From: Medicago truncatula
Taxonomy: Eukaryota > Streptophyta > Magnoliopsida > Fabales > Fabaceae
Direction of reading: 5' to 3'
Length of the DNA: 64,000 bases
Assembly (NCBI RefSeq): GCF_003473485.1
Contig: NC_053046.1
Coordinates: 8,070,001-8,134,000, forward strand
A program made the position numbers and the translations under genes. How positions within the stretch are numbered: the stretch's first letter is position 1; each line of letters begins with the position of its first letter. The notes under the pieces are model-generated. The model was not told the DNA's origin and did no database searches. It saw only the letters and a list, made by a program, of their open reading frames with translations. Shown here one piece after another: positions 11,982-23,395 of the stretch.

Positions 11982-12233
11982 GGCTAAACTGCAGTTTTAA
12001 CCCCCTAACTTTCAGAATGGTGCGATTTTGGCCCCCTAGTAAAAAAAATTAAATTTTAAACCCTTATGTTTTAGCCCCTTTGCAAAACAGACCTTTTGGT
12101 CAATTTTGACCAGGTCAACGCGGATGTGTCATGCCACATGTGTATTTCCCCATTTATTTTAAATCAAAAAGCCAATTGTGTAATTCTTTAAAAAAATAAA
12201 AAAAAAATATAATGGGTTTGGCACGTGAGAGCT
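11982..12233. repeat. Left terminal inverted repeat of MULE
   Basis: About 252 bp, near-identical to the inverse of 17374-17634; most differences fall in an A-rich tract near the inner edge. The outer tip contains the perfect 12-bp palindrome AAACTGCAGTTT. As in MuDR, the repeat probably holds the promoter of the adjacent gene, here the GRF gene; that is inference. Confidence 0.95.
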
Positions 12234-12470
12234 TCCAACGTTAAAAAACTCCAACTCTTCAACCCTTCTTCTTCATCTCTTCTTCTTGTTTTTATTCCAC
12301 CATAACCCAACCTTCATCTGTTCTTCTCCATAAACCGAACCTTCATCTGTTCTTATTCAACCATCTTATTCGACAATTCTTCTCCTTTCTTTCACATCGA
12401 TTCTTCCTCTACCTCCTTTCTTAGTTCCACATCAATTTGTTTTGTGTGTTTGCAGATCTGAAAACAGAAA

Positions 12471-12821
12471 ATGTCTGGTAACAATTCATCTTCAACTGTT
12501 TTTGGGTCATCAAGTATGGCCAAATCGAGGTTGGTTTGTTATTGTGGTGTTGAATCACCTCTGGTCACAGCTTGGACAGATGAAAATCCAGGAAGGAGGT
12601 TCCATGGTTGTGGAAAGTATTTCCAGAGAAGAAAATGCAGTTTTTTCAGGTGGTTTGATCCAGAAGTGCCCGAGAGGCAGAAGAAATTAATTAGAGGACT
12701 TTTGAAGAAGAATGATGCAATGAAGAAGAAGGAGAAAAAGTTGGAGTTTACAATTGTAGTTTTAGGGATGTTGTTGTTTTTAAGTTTGTTTGTGATTTTC
12801 ATTAAGCTTGGTATGATGTAA
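12471..12821 (+). CDS. GRF-type zinc-finger protein with C-terminal membrane anchor, carried by MULE
   Basis: Single-exon gene of 116 residues starting at ATG 12471 (MSGNNSSS). A GRF-type zinc ribbon spans about residues 20-64: CYC at 23-25, NPGRRF at 39-44, C47 and C56, then FFRWFDPE. The likely zinc ligands are C23, C25, C47 and C56. A strongly basic, lysine-rich helix follows (70-91), then one hydrophobic segment (about 92-112) that should place the protein in a membrane as a tail-anchored type. GRF fingers bind single-stranded nucleic acid in APE2, TOP3A and NEIL3; plant proteins of this short GRF-plus-membrane form are widespread but uncharacterised. Sitting between the left inverted repeat and the transposase of an intact element, it is most simply a transposon accessory gene; it could also be a captured host gene. 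Function unknown. Confidence 0.88.
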   Translation: MSGNNSSSTVFGSSSMAKSRLVCYCGVESPLVTAWTDENPGRRFHGCGKYFQRRKCSFFRWFDPEVPERQKKLIRGLLKKNDAMKKKEKKLEFTIVVLGMLLFLSLFVIFIKLGMM

Positions 12822-13552
12822 TGTATCAGTTATGTAATGTTGCTATGCTATGCTATGATGGACATGTAATTTCTGCTATTGGCAAAGAATTAATGAAAGC
12901 TATTAGCAAAGAATTTCTGCTATCAGTTCTGTAATGTTGCCTGAGGAAGGAGACTACAATTGTAATGAAAGCTATTTCTCAGGAAGGAGACTTTGTGAAA
13001 GTTCCCTGAGTTTGGGGTGATTTGTTCTAAAATCAAAGTGACAAAAGTAACATCTTTGAAAGAATAAATTGTATATATGTTATAAATAACAAGAGTCCAA
13101 TATAAAATGAAATCATGCTTTCATTTTAAATTCAAATAACAATGCTATGGCACATCAAATGAAAGCATGATTAGAATCCAAATAATAATGCTCCCTGAGT
13201 TTGTGAACAGATCGCACATTATTGACATTGTTCTCCTTTTAAATTCTTTTAACAATGGCACATCAACCATTGATCAGAGAATAGAAATGCATCCTAGCTT
13301 TGGCACATGACATTTAAAGAGTACTTGACATTGGAGTTAACATAGTATTACTTCACATTCACCAAATACAAAATACATGAAGAGTACTTGACATTATAGT
13401 ACTTAACCAAAACATCATAACCAGTACTTTAGAATACTTAACCTTACATAACCAAAATTAACCAAAATATCAGATAGAGTACTTGACATTAAATAACCTA
13501 AATTAATCAAAATATAACATCAGTCTCATTGTCAGTAATTGTCATTCCTAAC
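12822..13552. other. Convergent 3' region between the two MULE genes
   Basis: Holds the 3' ends of both genes. It contains short internal duplications ('gctattagcaaagaatttctgc' family near 12875-12925, and 'aggaaggagact' twice near 12945-12990). No further open frame is convincing. Confidence 0.6.
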
Positions 13553-16500
13553 TTAAGTTTTGTTCACAGATTGTTGAGTCCCCACAGCTGCCATCTCATC
13601 ACTTTTCCTTTTAGCTCCAACAAACCTTGATCTTCTAGGCACAAACAAGGATGAATCACCAACAATAACATGCTTGCCAGATGTGTTACTAGTTGCAGCA
13701 GTTACATGAGCATTTGAGTGTTGTGCATTTGAGTGTTGTACATTTGAAGCATGGTTGTTCACAGGAGCAGCAGATACAGAACCAGCATGGTTGTTTGTAC
13801 CAGCAGTAGCAGCTGCATGTACATTTGAGTCTTGTGAATTTGAAGCATGGTTGTTCACATGAGCAGCAGTTACAGAACCAGCATGGTTGTTTGTACCATG
13901 TGCATTTGAAGCCTCAGGGTGTTGAAGTTCAGTATTATCCTACAATATCACAAAGTGTGTTAAATATGAGATCCTGTGTTATCTATCAGAAAGTGTTATA
14001 ACAGCAGAAACTGTGTTATTACCTTGTTCCCTCCAGGTCTAATTGACCTATCAGCAGCTGTTTTACCCTTACAAGTCCTCATGTTATGTCCAAGTTCTTT
14101 ACATCTTGTGCACCTCACAGTCTCCTGATTTCTCTTTCCCTTCTTGCTAGTTGTTGGCTTAGGCTCATCATTATCCTTCCTTCTAAGCTTCTTTGGCCTC
14201 CCAGGTGCCCTTCTGACTGGAGGTGGTAGTATTGGTGGAAGGTTCACTTCTGGCCATAGCTTTGGTCCATTTGAAGGCATGATAAAATTATCATATGTAT
14301 CCAAGAAAGTTTGCTTCCTGTCATATGTAACCAGATTATACTTAATTAACCACTTAAATTAAGATTACATAAAGCAGAAAGCATATAAATTAAGATCACA
14401 ACTCACCTGTACCAATGTGCCACATATTCATCTGGGTTTTGGCTATTGTAGTAGATTGCTGCAACAGCATGTGGGCAAGGAATACCACTTAATTCCCACC
14501 TTCTACATGAACAGGTCCTCTCTTTGACATTAATCACATACATATCACTTCCATCAGAAACACTAAAGTGAGCATATTCTCTATCACCATGCCAAGTTGG
14601 TGACCAATTATTTGCATCCTTCTTAGCCTTATCTAATATCTTTTTTATCATTGGACAAATATCACCAGAATATCTCAACATGTAATCCCTTAATCTAACT
14701 ATCCTATTAGTTATATAGAACTTTAGTCCCTCAATAAGTGAAATAATTGGTTGCTCTCTTAACTCAATGATTGAAGAGTTAAATGCCTCACACATGTTAT
14801 TGACTTGTAAGTCACAACATGTGTGAGTATGGTATCCTGCCCTACTCCACATACCTGGTGGATATTGCCTCATCTCATCCCAAGCTGCCTGACTAAGACT
14901 TTTAAGTTTGTCCATAGCCCTGTTAAAATCAGGCATAGTATTTGCCCTAGCTGCAGCCCACAAAGCTTCTTTTAAGTGCTCACCCGGATTTCTTTTCCTA
15001 AAATTCCCATACAAATGTCTCACACACAATCTGTGCTCAACATTATCACCAATAGAAGCTATTGTATTCACCAGACCCTTCATCATTACAAACAATACAA
15101 AATTAATCTACATAATATTAAGTTAAGAGCATAAAAATAAGTAAAAAGTTGCAAAATTACCTTCTGCTGGTCTGATATGAAAGACCATCTTTTGCATTGA
15201 ATGCCATTCAAATCTGAAAGCAGTAGTTCAATAAACCAGTCCCAACTCTCTTTGGTTTCAGCTTCCACAATAGCAAATGCTATGGGGATCATTTGATTGT
15301 TACCATCTTTCCCAATTGCTGATAGTAACTGTCCACCATACCTCCCTTTCAGAAAACAACCATCCAGCCCTATCAAAGGTCTGCAGTTTTGGACAAATGC
15401 CCTCTTGCAAGCAGCAAAACAAACATATATTCTCTGAAATGCAAAACCAGCAGCTATCTCTTTACATTTAATCTTCACAGTACTCCCAGGATTACTTCTT
15501 AACAGCTCTTGTGCATAGTTTCTAAGATGTGCATATTGCTCTTCACTAGCCCCATGTATCATCTCTAAAGCCTGCAACTTTGCCCTATACATCTGAAACC
15601 TAGTAAGAATTACAGACCAGTTACGCTTACACAAATCTTGCAGTGCCTTAATGGTCATATCAGGTGTGTGTCTCAAGGTTGGTACCAGCTTCTTAGCCAG
15701 CAACTTTGTTCTTAACAATCTTACTCTACCAGTATTATTGCATGTATGTGCTGAATTATAACTAGACAACACATAAAAAGTTTGAGGTGGAACCCTACTA
15801 AATCTCATGTGATATGGACATCCATCACTACACTTCACAATAATTCTCTTTTTCTCACTTTTCTTCAAGTGAACATTCTTCTTCTTCTGTAGAGCATATT
15901 CTTTCACAGCATTTTTTACCAACAAAGCAGTTGCAAAAATCTGTCCCTCTTCAAATATCACAGTCTCATCATTTTCAGGAAACTTAAACCTATTGTATTT
16001 CTTCTTTTTCCTTTGAATACCATCATCCTCACTTGATTCACAACTTTCTAGAAAATCAGAGTCTCCATTCTCATCTTCAAAATCTACCTCAGTTGTCGCC
16101 TCACTGTTCCTTGATGCTTCAACACCAATAATTGCCTGACAAGAGTTGGATGACTGAGCAACAGGAGTTGGGTTCACAGTTTGTTTAGGCAGCACAGAAG
16201 TCCAGTCCCATTCTTCATCAAAATCACTGTCATCAATTGACACCCCATCAACACTTCCAATTTCAGCTTCAGACTCATGCTCATCACCCTCATCATCTCC
16301 ATCACCAACATACTCAGGATCAGATTCTTCTTCCTCTGCAAGGTCAGCTGGTTCTTTCCCTTTATCTAACACAATAACTTCCTCATCACTCACATACCTG
16401 CTATCAAGTCCTTCCAAATCCTTATCAGCTTCAACATAAAAATTAGCAACTCCATGATTTATATGATCATTTATGAATCTAATGACATCCCTATCAGTTT

Positions 16501-17219
16501 TCAAAGGCCTAAGACCATCACTCAACTCCCAACCTGGACTGACATAAAACAACTTATACTCACCTTCCACACCAATCTCTCTCACCAGGTTGTTCAAATC
16601 TTTGAGGTTTGTCTCATCTATGTCTAACTCACCACCAAATTCATATACTTCACCCTTCTTATAAGCTATAAGAGGGTCAGAAATGAAATACCCTTTGTGG
16701 TGAAACCTTATCGTCAATGAATGGTCCTCAACAGCCCTACAAAGATTGAATAAAAATCACTTAATATTTAATTCATATTGTATTACAACTGTATGAATAC
16801 TGTATTTTTATACCGTATTTATACTATATGAATACTGTATTTTCATACGATATTTATACTCATACTCCTTTCATAGCAATGTAAACCAAAAAAGCAGTAT
16901 AAAATTAACATTTTCTAGCTTTCAACTGTGCATAATTAAATACAGTATTCAATACTTCCAACAACCCTTTTTTTATTCAGAAATAATGTAACATGAGCTT
17001 TGCTTTATAGTTAAACAATATATGAAACCAAAAAAACGCTTACTTTGAAGCATCCATGTCGGGAATCTGTCCAGAGAACACGTTTCCATGAGATAATGGA
17101 ACTTCCATATTCGAATCTTTCTTCTTCACTGAACCTTCAGTCGCCATCGAATCGTCCTTCTTCACCCTAGAACCCGTACTCGCCGTCGCCGTCGCCTTTC
17201 CATCTTCTTTCCACTTCAT
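13553..17219 (-). CDS. MURA-type MULE transposase
   Basis: Five exons on the minus strand: 17219-17044, 16736-15161, 15077-14407, 14317-14023 and 13939-13553. All introns are GT-AG and phases agree, giving 3105 nt (1034 residues plus stop). Domains: a PB1-like globular N-terminal region (about 66-160); a long acidic, probably disordered stretch (165-300); a Mutator DNA-binding domain with CSDGCPYHMRF and a late H-T-C (about 315-391); the MULE DDE core with D517 (GLDGCFLKG), D581 (ISDQQKG), the C602/H605 pair of the CVRH motif and E681 (NNMCEAFN); a SWIM zinc finger with C773, C775, C785 and H787; and a CCHC knuckle with C877, C880, H885 and C890. The tail is Asn/His/Ala-rich with repeats of the type NNHAS. 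It cuts and joins the element's inverted ends in the nucleus. All expected catalytic and zinc residues are present. The first exon (MKWKEDGK) was chosen as the ATG nearest the right inverted repeat giving a phase-compatible junction. Confidence 0.92.
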
Positions 17220-17373
17220 TTTCGCAACAAACGGAGATGAACAATCACCTGGAATTCGATTTGTGATGGATATTTGATTTCTGTAACGATTTTGGAAGGA
17301 GATTATTGAAGAACAATGGATTTGGAAACTTAAGGGTTTGTGGTTTAACCCTAGAACTAGAATCTGAAAATGC

Positions 17374-17634
17374 AGCTCTCACGTGCCAAACCCTTTTATA
17401 TTTTCTTTTTTCTTTTTTATTTTTTTAAAGAATTACACAATTGGCTTTTTGATTTAAAATAAATGGGGAAATACACATGTGGCATGACACATCCGCGTTG
17501 ACCTGGTCAAAATTGACCAAAAGGTCTGTTTTGCAAAGGGGCTAAAACATAAGGGTTTAAAATTTAATTTTTTTTACTAGGGGGCCAAAATCGCACCATT
17601 CTGAAAGTTAGGGGGGTAAAACTGCAGTTTAGCC
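17374..17634. repeat. Right terminal inverted repeat of MULE
   Basis: About 261 bp, the inverse of 11982-12233, with a slightly longer A/T tract near its inner edge. It abuts the 5' end of the transposase gene (ATG at 17219) and probably serves as its promoter. Confidence 0.95.
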
Positions 17635-17643
17635 TAAACTAAA
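17635..17643. repeat. MULE target-site duplication, right
   Basis: TAAACTAAA, identical to 11973-11981. Confidence 0.95.
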
Positions 17644-18450
17644 AAAAATTCAAGTCTCTCTCTTATTTTCTATCGAAGCGACCGATCATGTGTGTGCTCT
17701 CAATTCTTTTTGTTTGTACGAGAGAACCTAACAGAGATATCAAATCGGACAAAGACCAACACAATATCATAACCGTTGTTCATGACTTCTCTGTTCATGT
17801 TTCTAGCGAGTTCTTGGCTTCTCCGAATGCTACTACCACACCATCATTTCAATCAGTATATGTGTGTGTGTGTGTTTATTCATGTATCATTGTATATGTT
17901 TAAGTTGATAGCTTTTCCTCAGAATTCTCTCCAAAAAAAAAAAGGCTTTTCCTCGTAATGTTATAAGATTTCGATCGTTATGTATAAGGAAACCAGTTTA
18001 GGGGCAATGCTATTTTTTTCTCCGTAAAGACATGTTGTTTACTTGATGGATGTTAATTTATGTGGAATGTATTTGCATTAATTTGAATATGAGCATAATG
18101 TTGGTTCATTCCTTGTCTATCAAAATTTCACATGAAAGACACATTATTAGTAAATATAGTCCTACAAAGAAATAATTTGTGTAATTACTTTTGGTGCATA
18201 TGAAAAAAGAGTGTAGCTTTGTTGCACGCTGTTTCTCTTTTTTAAAATAAAAATTGTAATATTCAAATATGGGTCGGACCGATCCATCAAGCTGCATAAC
18301 ACTAAATATTTAAATTGATTTTGGCGGTCTATTTAGCAAACATGTCGATCCGATTTAACTTATTTATACGTGCTGACCCACCAAGTTGATACGGGGAAAC
18401 CCATTTGACAAGTGTACTTTGCAGTACCTAAACCAAAAACACATGTTCAC

Positions 18451-18850
18451 TTCTATGGTACACTCACAATTTTGAGTGTACCGGTACTCTTGTTTCATAA
18501 AATATATAAATTAAAGATCACTTTAATGAAATAAAAAGGTATTTGTCAATATTTATATTTTAGAAAACATCATTTCATAAGAAAAACCATCATTTCATTG
18601 TTTATAAGGATCATATTACAAAATTTACATTTTATCATAAAAAATAATCAATATTCATTGTTATGAGTAGTAAAAATTATTAAAAATTAAATTTTATTTC
18701 ATCGAAGCTTTTGGTATATAAAATTTAATTATCTTAGTTGTCAATGATAAAAAATAATTATTTTTCTTCAAAAAATAACTCATTCATTATTAATTTTATG
18801 ACTTGGTGTAACGATACACCCAAATTTATTGGGTGTACCATAGAATTTTC
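18451..18850. mobile_element. Putative MITE, about 0.4 kb
   Basis: The left edge reads 'ttctatggtacactc...gagtgtacc' and the right edge 'gtaacgatacaccc...gggtgtaccatagaa'. The two outer edges ('ttctatggtaca') are inverses of one another, and the inside is AT-rich and non-coding. Target duplication not determined. Confidence 0.55.
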
Positions 18851-19339
18851 CCTTATATATAATCATTAGGTGTTATATATAATCTTTAGGTGTGTCCAAA
18901 ACTCACATGCATGCGGGTGTTTTCTGTTGTATTACTTGGATATCTTATTCATATTATTATAACGTTTGCTAATTCTGAATTGCAGAGAGATTCACGGCAT
19001 TGTTAAGACTTGGTCATCTTTGTCAATGGTGCCTCACTGTCTCTTACCAATTTATCATAAAATTAACTATTTTAGGACAATAATGGTTTTATATTATATA
19101 ACCTTTTTTCTATAACCTCTCTCTCTTTCCTTTTCCCTGCTACCTATTCTCTTTCAAGAGGTAAATATTATTTTTCATGTGCATTTCTCCTATTCTCGTT
19201 CCTTTGATTTTGAAATTATCATTTTCATGTGCAATGTATAATTCTACCAACATCTCTTTTATGTATCAAATTGATTCATCTTAATTGTTTGATTGTTTTT
19301 CTATTTATCTGCCTTCTTTGTCGACACAATTTAATGTAA

Positions 19340-19798
19340 CAAAATAAATGTATTGTCAAATTCATTGTTTGAAATTGTGTTTGTGATCGCGATCGCGGTT
19401 GTGATTACGTTGCCAAATTTGATTTTATGGTAAAATGTGGCGGCCGATGCAGCTGCGATTGCGATTGCAGCGACTTCTAGAACCTTATATTTGGCCGCAA
19501 TTGTGATTGTGGATCTCAATTTAAATTTAAATATTTATATACTTGTTGTGTGTCTAATGAACTAAAAGAAATGTATGGCAAATTCATTGTTATTAATTGC
19601 GTTTGTGATCACAGTTGCGGTTATGCTACAAACTTTGATTTTGTGGTGAAAAAATGGTGAATGTGGCCGAGGCAGACGCAATTACAATTGCAATGTCATT
19701 TTAGAGATCTCTAAAACCTTTATATTGCGGCTGCAATTGCGGTTGCAGGACTCGATTTAAATTTAAATAAATAAACATGTTGTATGTCTAATGAAATA
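19340..19798. repeat. Tandem duplication, period about 228 bp
   Basis: Two diverged copies begin near 19340 and 19569. Each runs through 'caaattcattgtt', a 'gtttgtgatc' segment, a patch of 'gcgattgcgattg'-like words and ends with 'tgtctaatgaa'. Related words also occur in intron 1 of the peroxidase gene (about 28740-28865), suggesting a dispersed repeat. Confidence 0.6.
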
Positions 19799-19939
19799 TT
19801 GGTTTGTGGTTGAATTGCAGGCAGGGCAATTGGGAGTGCTTTCAATTTTCTGCCCTGCATGATATGAGTGCTTGATTCTTCTATCGTTGGCTTCAACTCC
19901 TCTACATAATAAGCAGAAGAAATCAAACATAACGACATC

Positions 19940-22900
19940 ATGTCAGAACCTTTGGCTTCTGGGAATGGTAAACTTCTTTATGCATTTTCACAATTGAATG
20001 AGGTGATAAATATTAATTTAATAATCTATCTATAGTGTGTTATGGTAGTGGCTTCTAATTGGAACAATATATATGATGTTGTAGGTTCTTTTAAGAAGAA
20101 AGCAATGAATGCCTCAAACATTCTCAGGAATTCTTTGGCAAAAAAGGGTAGGCGAAGTAGTAAGGTCATGTCTGTTGAAATTGAGGATGTTCATGATGCC
20201 GAGGAGTTGAAAGCTGTTGAAGAGTTCCGTCAAGCTCTTATATCGGAAGACCTCCTCCCTGAGAAACATGATGACTATCATATGATGCTTAGGTTACTCT
20301 CTCTTGTGTTTTTAGTCTATCATACTATTTTCAATGAAGCCTTTGCTTTAGAGCCTTATCCGAATATTCATGTATTTTTCATTTTATATAGATTCCTTAA
20401 GGCCAGGAAATTTGAAATTGATAAATCAAAGCTGATGTGGTCTGACATGCTGAAATGGAGGAAGGAATTCGGTGCTGACACTATTGCGGAGGTACTTGAT
20501 TGTAACAACAAAGTCATTGTGAAGCTTGAGGGAATTTGAACCTTTAATTTATGTTGTGTATTCTTTTGTGTCCTTTATTATACTAGGAATTTGAATTCAA
20601 GGAAATTGATGAAGTATTGAAATATTATCCACAAGGACATCATGGTGTAGATAAAGAAGGACGGCCTGTGTATATAGAAAGATTAGGACAAGTCGATGCG
20701 ACCAAGATGATGCAAGTCACAACCATGGATCGCTATATCAAATACCATGTAAAGGAGTTTGAGAGGACATTCGATGTAAAGTTTGCGGCTTGTTCCATTG
20801 CTGCCAAGAAGCACATCGATCAAAGTACGACTATCCTGGATGTGGAGGGAGTGGTATGCATAAAAATAGTTAACAGTTAGTTAATTATATTTAACATGAA
20901 ATTTTTTATGCAACTTGAGATAAATATTGTTTCAATGTCACAGGGGCTTAAAAGCTTCAGCAAACATGCTAGGGAACTTGTTACTCGCATTCAGAAGGTT
21001 GATGGTGACAACTATCCAGAGGTATTATTATTTATCTACTTTTGGTTAGAATTATGGGGGAAAAGTTTTGTTGTGAATAAACATCGTGGATTACTGAGTA
21101 ATACTATGAAATTGGTTGCTTCACTGCAGACCTTGAATCGCATGTTCATCATCAATGCAGGTTCTGGATTTAGAATACTGTGGAACACTGTAAAATCCTT
21201 CCTTGATCCCAAGACCACAGCAAAAATCAATGTGAGCCTATAGACCTTATCCTAATTCTGCTTGTTGTGTTTGGAAAATTGTGTCATTGAAACTTATATT
21301 AATTTATATATGATCAGGTTCTTGGCAACAAGTATGATAGTAAGTTGCTTGAAATAATTGACGAAAGGTGAGTTCATAAATGCATTGAATATCTCAGTAT
21401 CTGGTTTCTTCATTTGACAAATAATCTGAAATTGATTCTTTATTTTTACGCTCCTCGTATTTCTTTGTCCATCTTTAAGACTTAATTTCCATTGTGTTTT
21501 CTTTGTCAGTGAATTGCCTGAGTTTTTAGGAGGTAAATGTAAATGCGCTGATGAAGGAGGATGTATGCGTTCGGATAAGGGCCCATGGAAAGATCCTGAA
21601 ATTCTGAGGGTTGGACCTGCCACTGTTCTCTTTTACCTCTATTCTCTTCTTGCATCTCTATTTTTAATTTCAGCTAATAACTTTATGTCGCGTGTATGTA
21701 ATTGCAGTTGGTTGAGAATGGGGCTCACAAATGTTCAAAAAAATCTGAGTCTAACGTTGACGAAGAGAAAACAGCTTCTGAGGTAAGAAAGCTCATTCTA
21801 GCAAGTGTTAGTGTTTTTTTGGCATCTGTGAACTTCTTAACTGATTGATGAGGATGTACTCTAGGACCACACAGCTTCCAAGTTGGAGGAAAATCTCACC
21901 ACCTCACAAGTTTCTCCGATTTCTGAAGAGGTATGTTAATGTCCATTTTGAATCTTGTTAAGAATAGACATCTTTCATGGCATAATAGAGTATGCAACCC
22001 TCGATTGCTTGTGTGTAAGCCGTTCTTGACCCCTTATCATACTTTATATAATGTACATATAAAATTAATGTTAGTTTTTTTTAATGCCCCTTTAATATAC
22101 GAAGAGACTATGTAAAAAAGTCTTTTAACCTTTTACAACTACATAAGCTAACTTACTTGGATTTTAAAATTGGAGTTAAAATATTGAGCTACTTCTTCCT
22201 CCATTATCCTCAAGCTTTTTAGTTTTCTTAATGTCCATTGTTCTAACTGTCTGAAAAATATAAGCCTCACAGGTCCCTGCTACTAAAGCTTCCAAGCACG
22301 AGGATCCAATCCCGGTAGTTGATAACAAAACTGCTCAGAAAAAAGTTGACGAGACAGACCCAATGGCAACCTCAGAAGGTACATGGTGGTGGACCAAATT
22401 ATATATTTCTTTTAAGATATGACTTGATTTGTGTCAAATGCATTCTTTTTTAAAATAACCTAAGGTTTAAAAAGGAAATATATAATACTCTTAGTCGAGC
22501 TAGTTGACGACACACACATAGATCCTTGGTTTAAAACCCTGATCCTACACGTGCTTTTCTTCCACCTTGTTTGCGATTATAAAAATATTTGTCTCTATAC
22601 AAAATGAAAACATTTGTGTGGACATTTTCATATCTTTGTGAATGGCTTAACATTATTAATCTGAGTTTATTTCCACTCATCTCTGTCTCCATCCTGCAGA
22701 GTTTGTGACTGTCATGAAACGCATGACTGAGTTGGAACAGAAAATGACAAACATTAATCATCAGCCTGTTGTAATGCCACCTGAGAAGGAGGAAATGCTA
22801 CATAATACTATTAATCGAGCTGATTTATTGGAAAAAGAACTCTTGGCGACCAAGAAGGTATTCAATATGTTAGATCAGCATATTTGGTTCTAAAGAAAAC

Positions 22901-23395
22901 AAATAAATAAAATGCACACAAGAACACAAATGATTGATCACATAGTTCGACTAATTGTGCCTACGTTTCCGACAGCAAAGTGGCTGATGTAGTTTTTCTA
23001 TTATGCAATTCTTACGATTGCAAAGTACAATGTCGTGTTTAAATACTATGCTCCATCGACTGACTACTTATCAGCGAATACGAGTCATACTCAACACAAT
23101 CATCGATCTTTAAGTTTTGCTAGTTCCATGAAAGCTAAAATGCTTATTTATCGTTCCATGGAAGTTTAACAGTCGTTATTGTTTGCTTTGTCAGGCTTTA
23201 GAGGATTCACTGGTTAAGCAAGAGGAGATTTCGGCTTATGTTGAGCAGAAAAAACAGAATAGAAGAAAGTGTGTATGTACACAACCAATGCAATATCTAT
23301 ACCTACTTTAACTTTACTACTTACTACCAATGCAATATATATATATAATAGTAATAATGCAATTTACTTTCTTAATGCAGTTTTGTTTCTGGTAA
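19940..23395 (+). CDS. Sec14-like phosphatidylinositol transfer protein (SFH family, Sec14-nodulin type)
   Basis: Fourteen exons were placed with agreeing phases: 19940-19967, 20085-20292, 20392-20491, 20587-20853, 20944-21021, 21130-21231, 21318-21367, 21510-21609, 21708-21782, 21865-21930, 22273-22378, 22700-22857, 23195-23272 and 23381-23395. They total 476 residues. A basic N-terminus ([21 protein letters not shown]) precedes the CRAL-TRIO N domain (VEEFRQAL...[15 protein letters not shown]) and the Sec14 lipid-binding domain ([60 protein letters not shown]). A coiled C-terminal part follows ([15 protein letters not shown], then a KKQNRRK cluster ending CFCFW). Such proteins exchange PI and PC to promote phosphoinositide synthesis in polarised membrane growth such as root hairs. 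At 476 residues it is shorter than the usual 550-620, with a shorter N-terminus and mid-linker. The exon 8 donor (AGG|GTTGGA) is weak and that junction is least sure. Confidence 0.88.

Larger units (their letters stand above)
11982..17634. mobile_element. Autonomous-looking two-gene Mutator-like element (MULE)
   Basis: The element is 5653 bp, bounded by long terminal inverted repeats (11982-12233 and 17374-17634) and a perfect 9-bp target duplication. It carries two open genes in convergent arrangement, each starting just inside one inverted repeat: the GRF zinc-finger gene (plus, 12471-12821) and the MURA transposase (minus, 13553-17219). The transposase has all catalytic residues and an unbroken five-exon frame; the inverted repeats differ by only a few changes, mostly in an A-rich tract. 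Together this suggests recent, possibly still active, insertion. The layout parallels maize MuDR (mudrA plus mudrB facing each other), but the second gene here is unrelated to mudrB as far as I can tell. Confidence 0.95.
17644..19939. other. Intergenic, MULE to SFH gene
   Basis: No convincing gene. Contains a TG microsatellite (about 17857-17875), a MITE-like inverted pair (about 18451-18850) and a tandem duplication (about 19340-19798). The region 19080-19330 is pyrimidine-rich and may hold the promoter or leader of the downstream gene. Confidence 0.5.

Noticed and set aside
14144-15471. Plus-strand open frames at 14144-14362, 14908-15126 and 15277-15471
   Set aside because: They lie opposite the transposase exons, have no domain and disappear once the minus-strand exon structure is laid out.
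22480-22570. Possible tRNA-like box B (GGTTTAAAACCCTGATCC) in SFH intron 11
   Set aside because: Suggests a SINE, but I could not find a matching box A at the right distance, nor a poly(A) end or target duplication.
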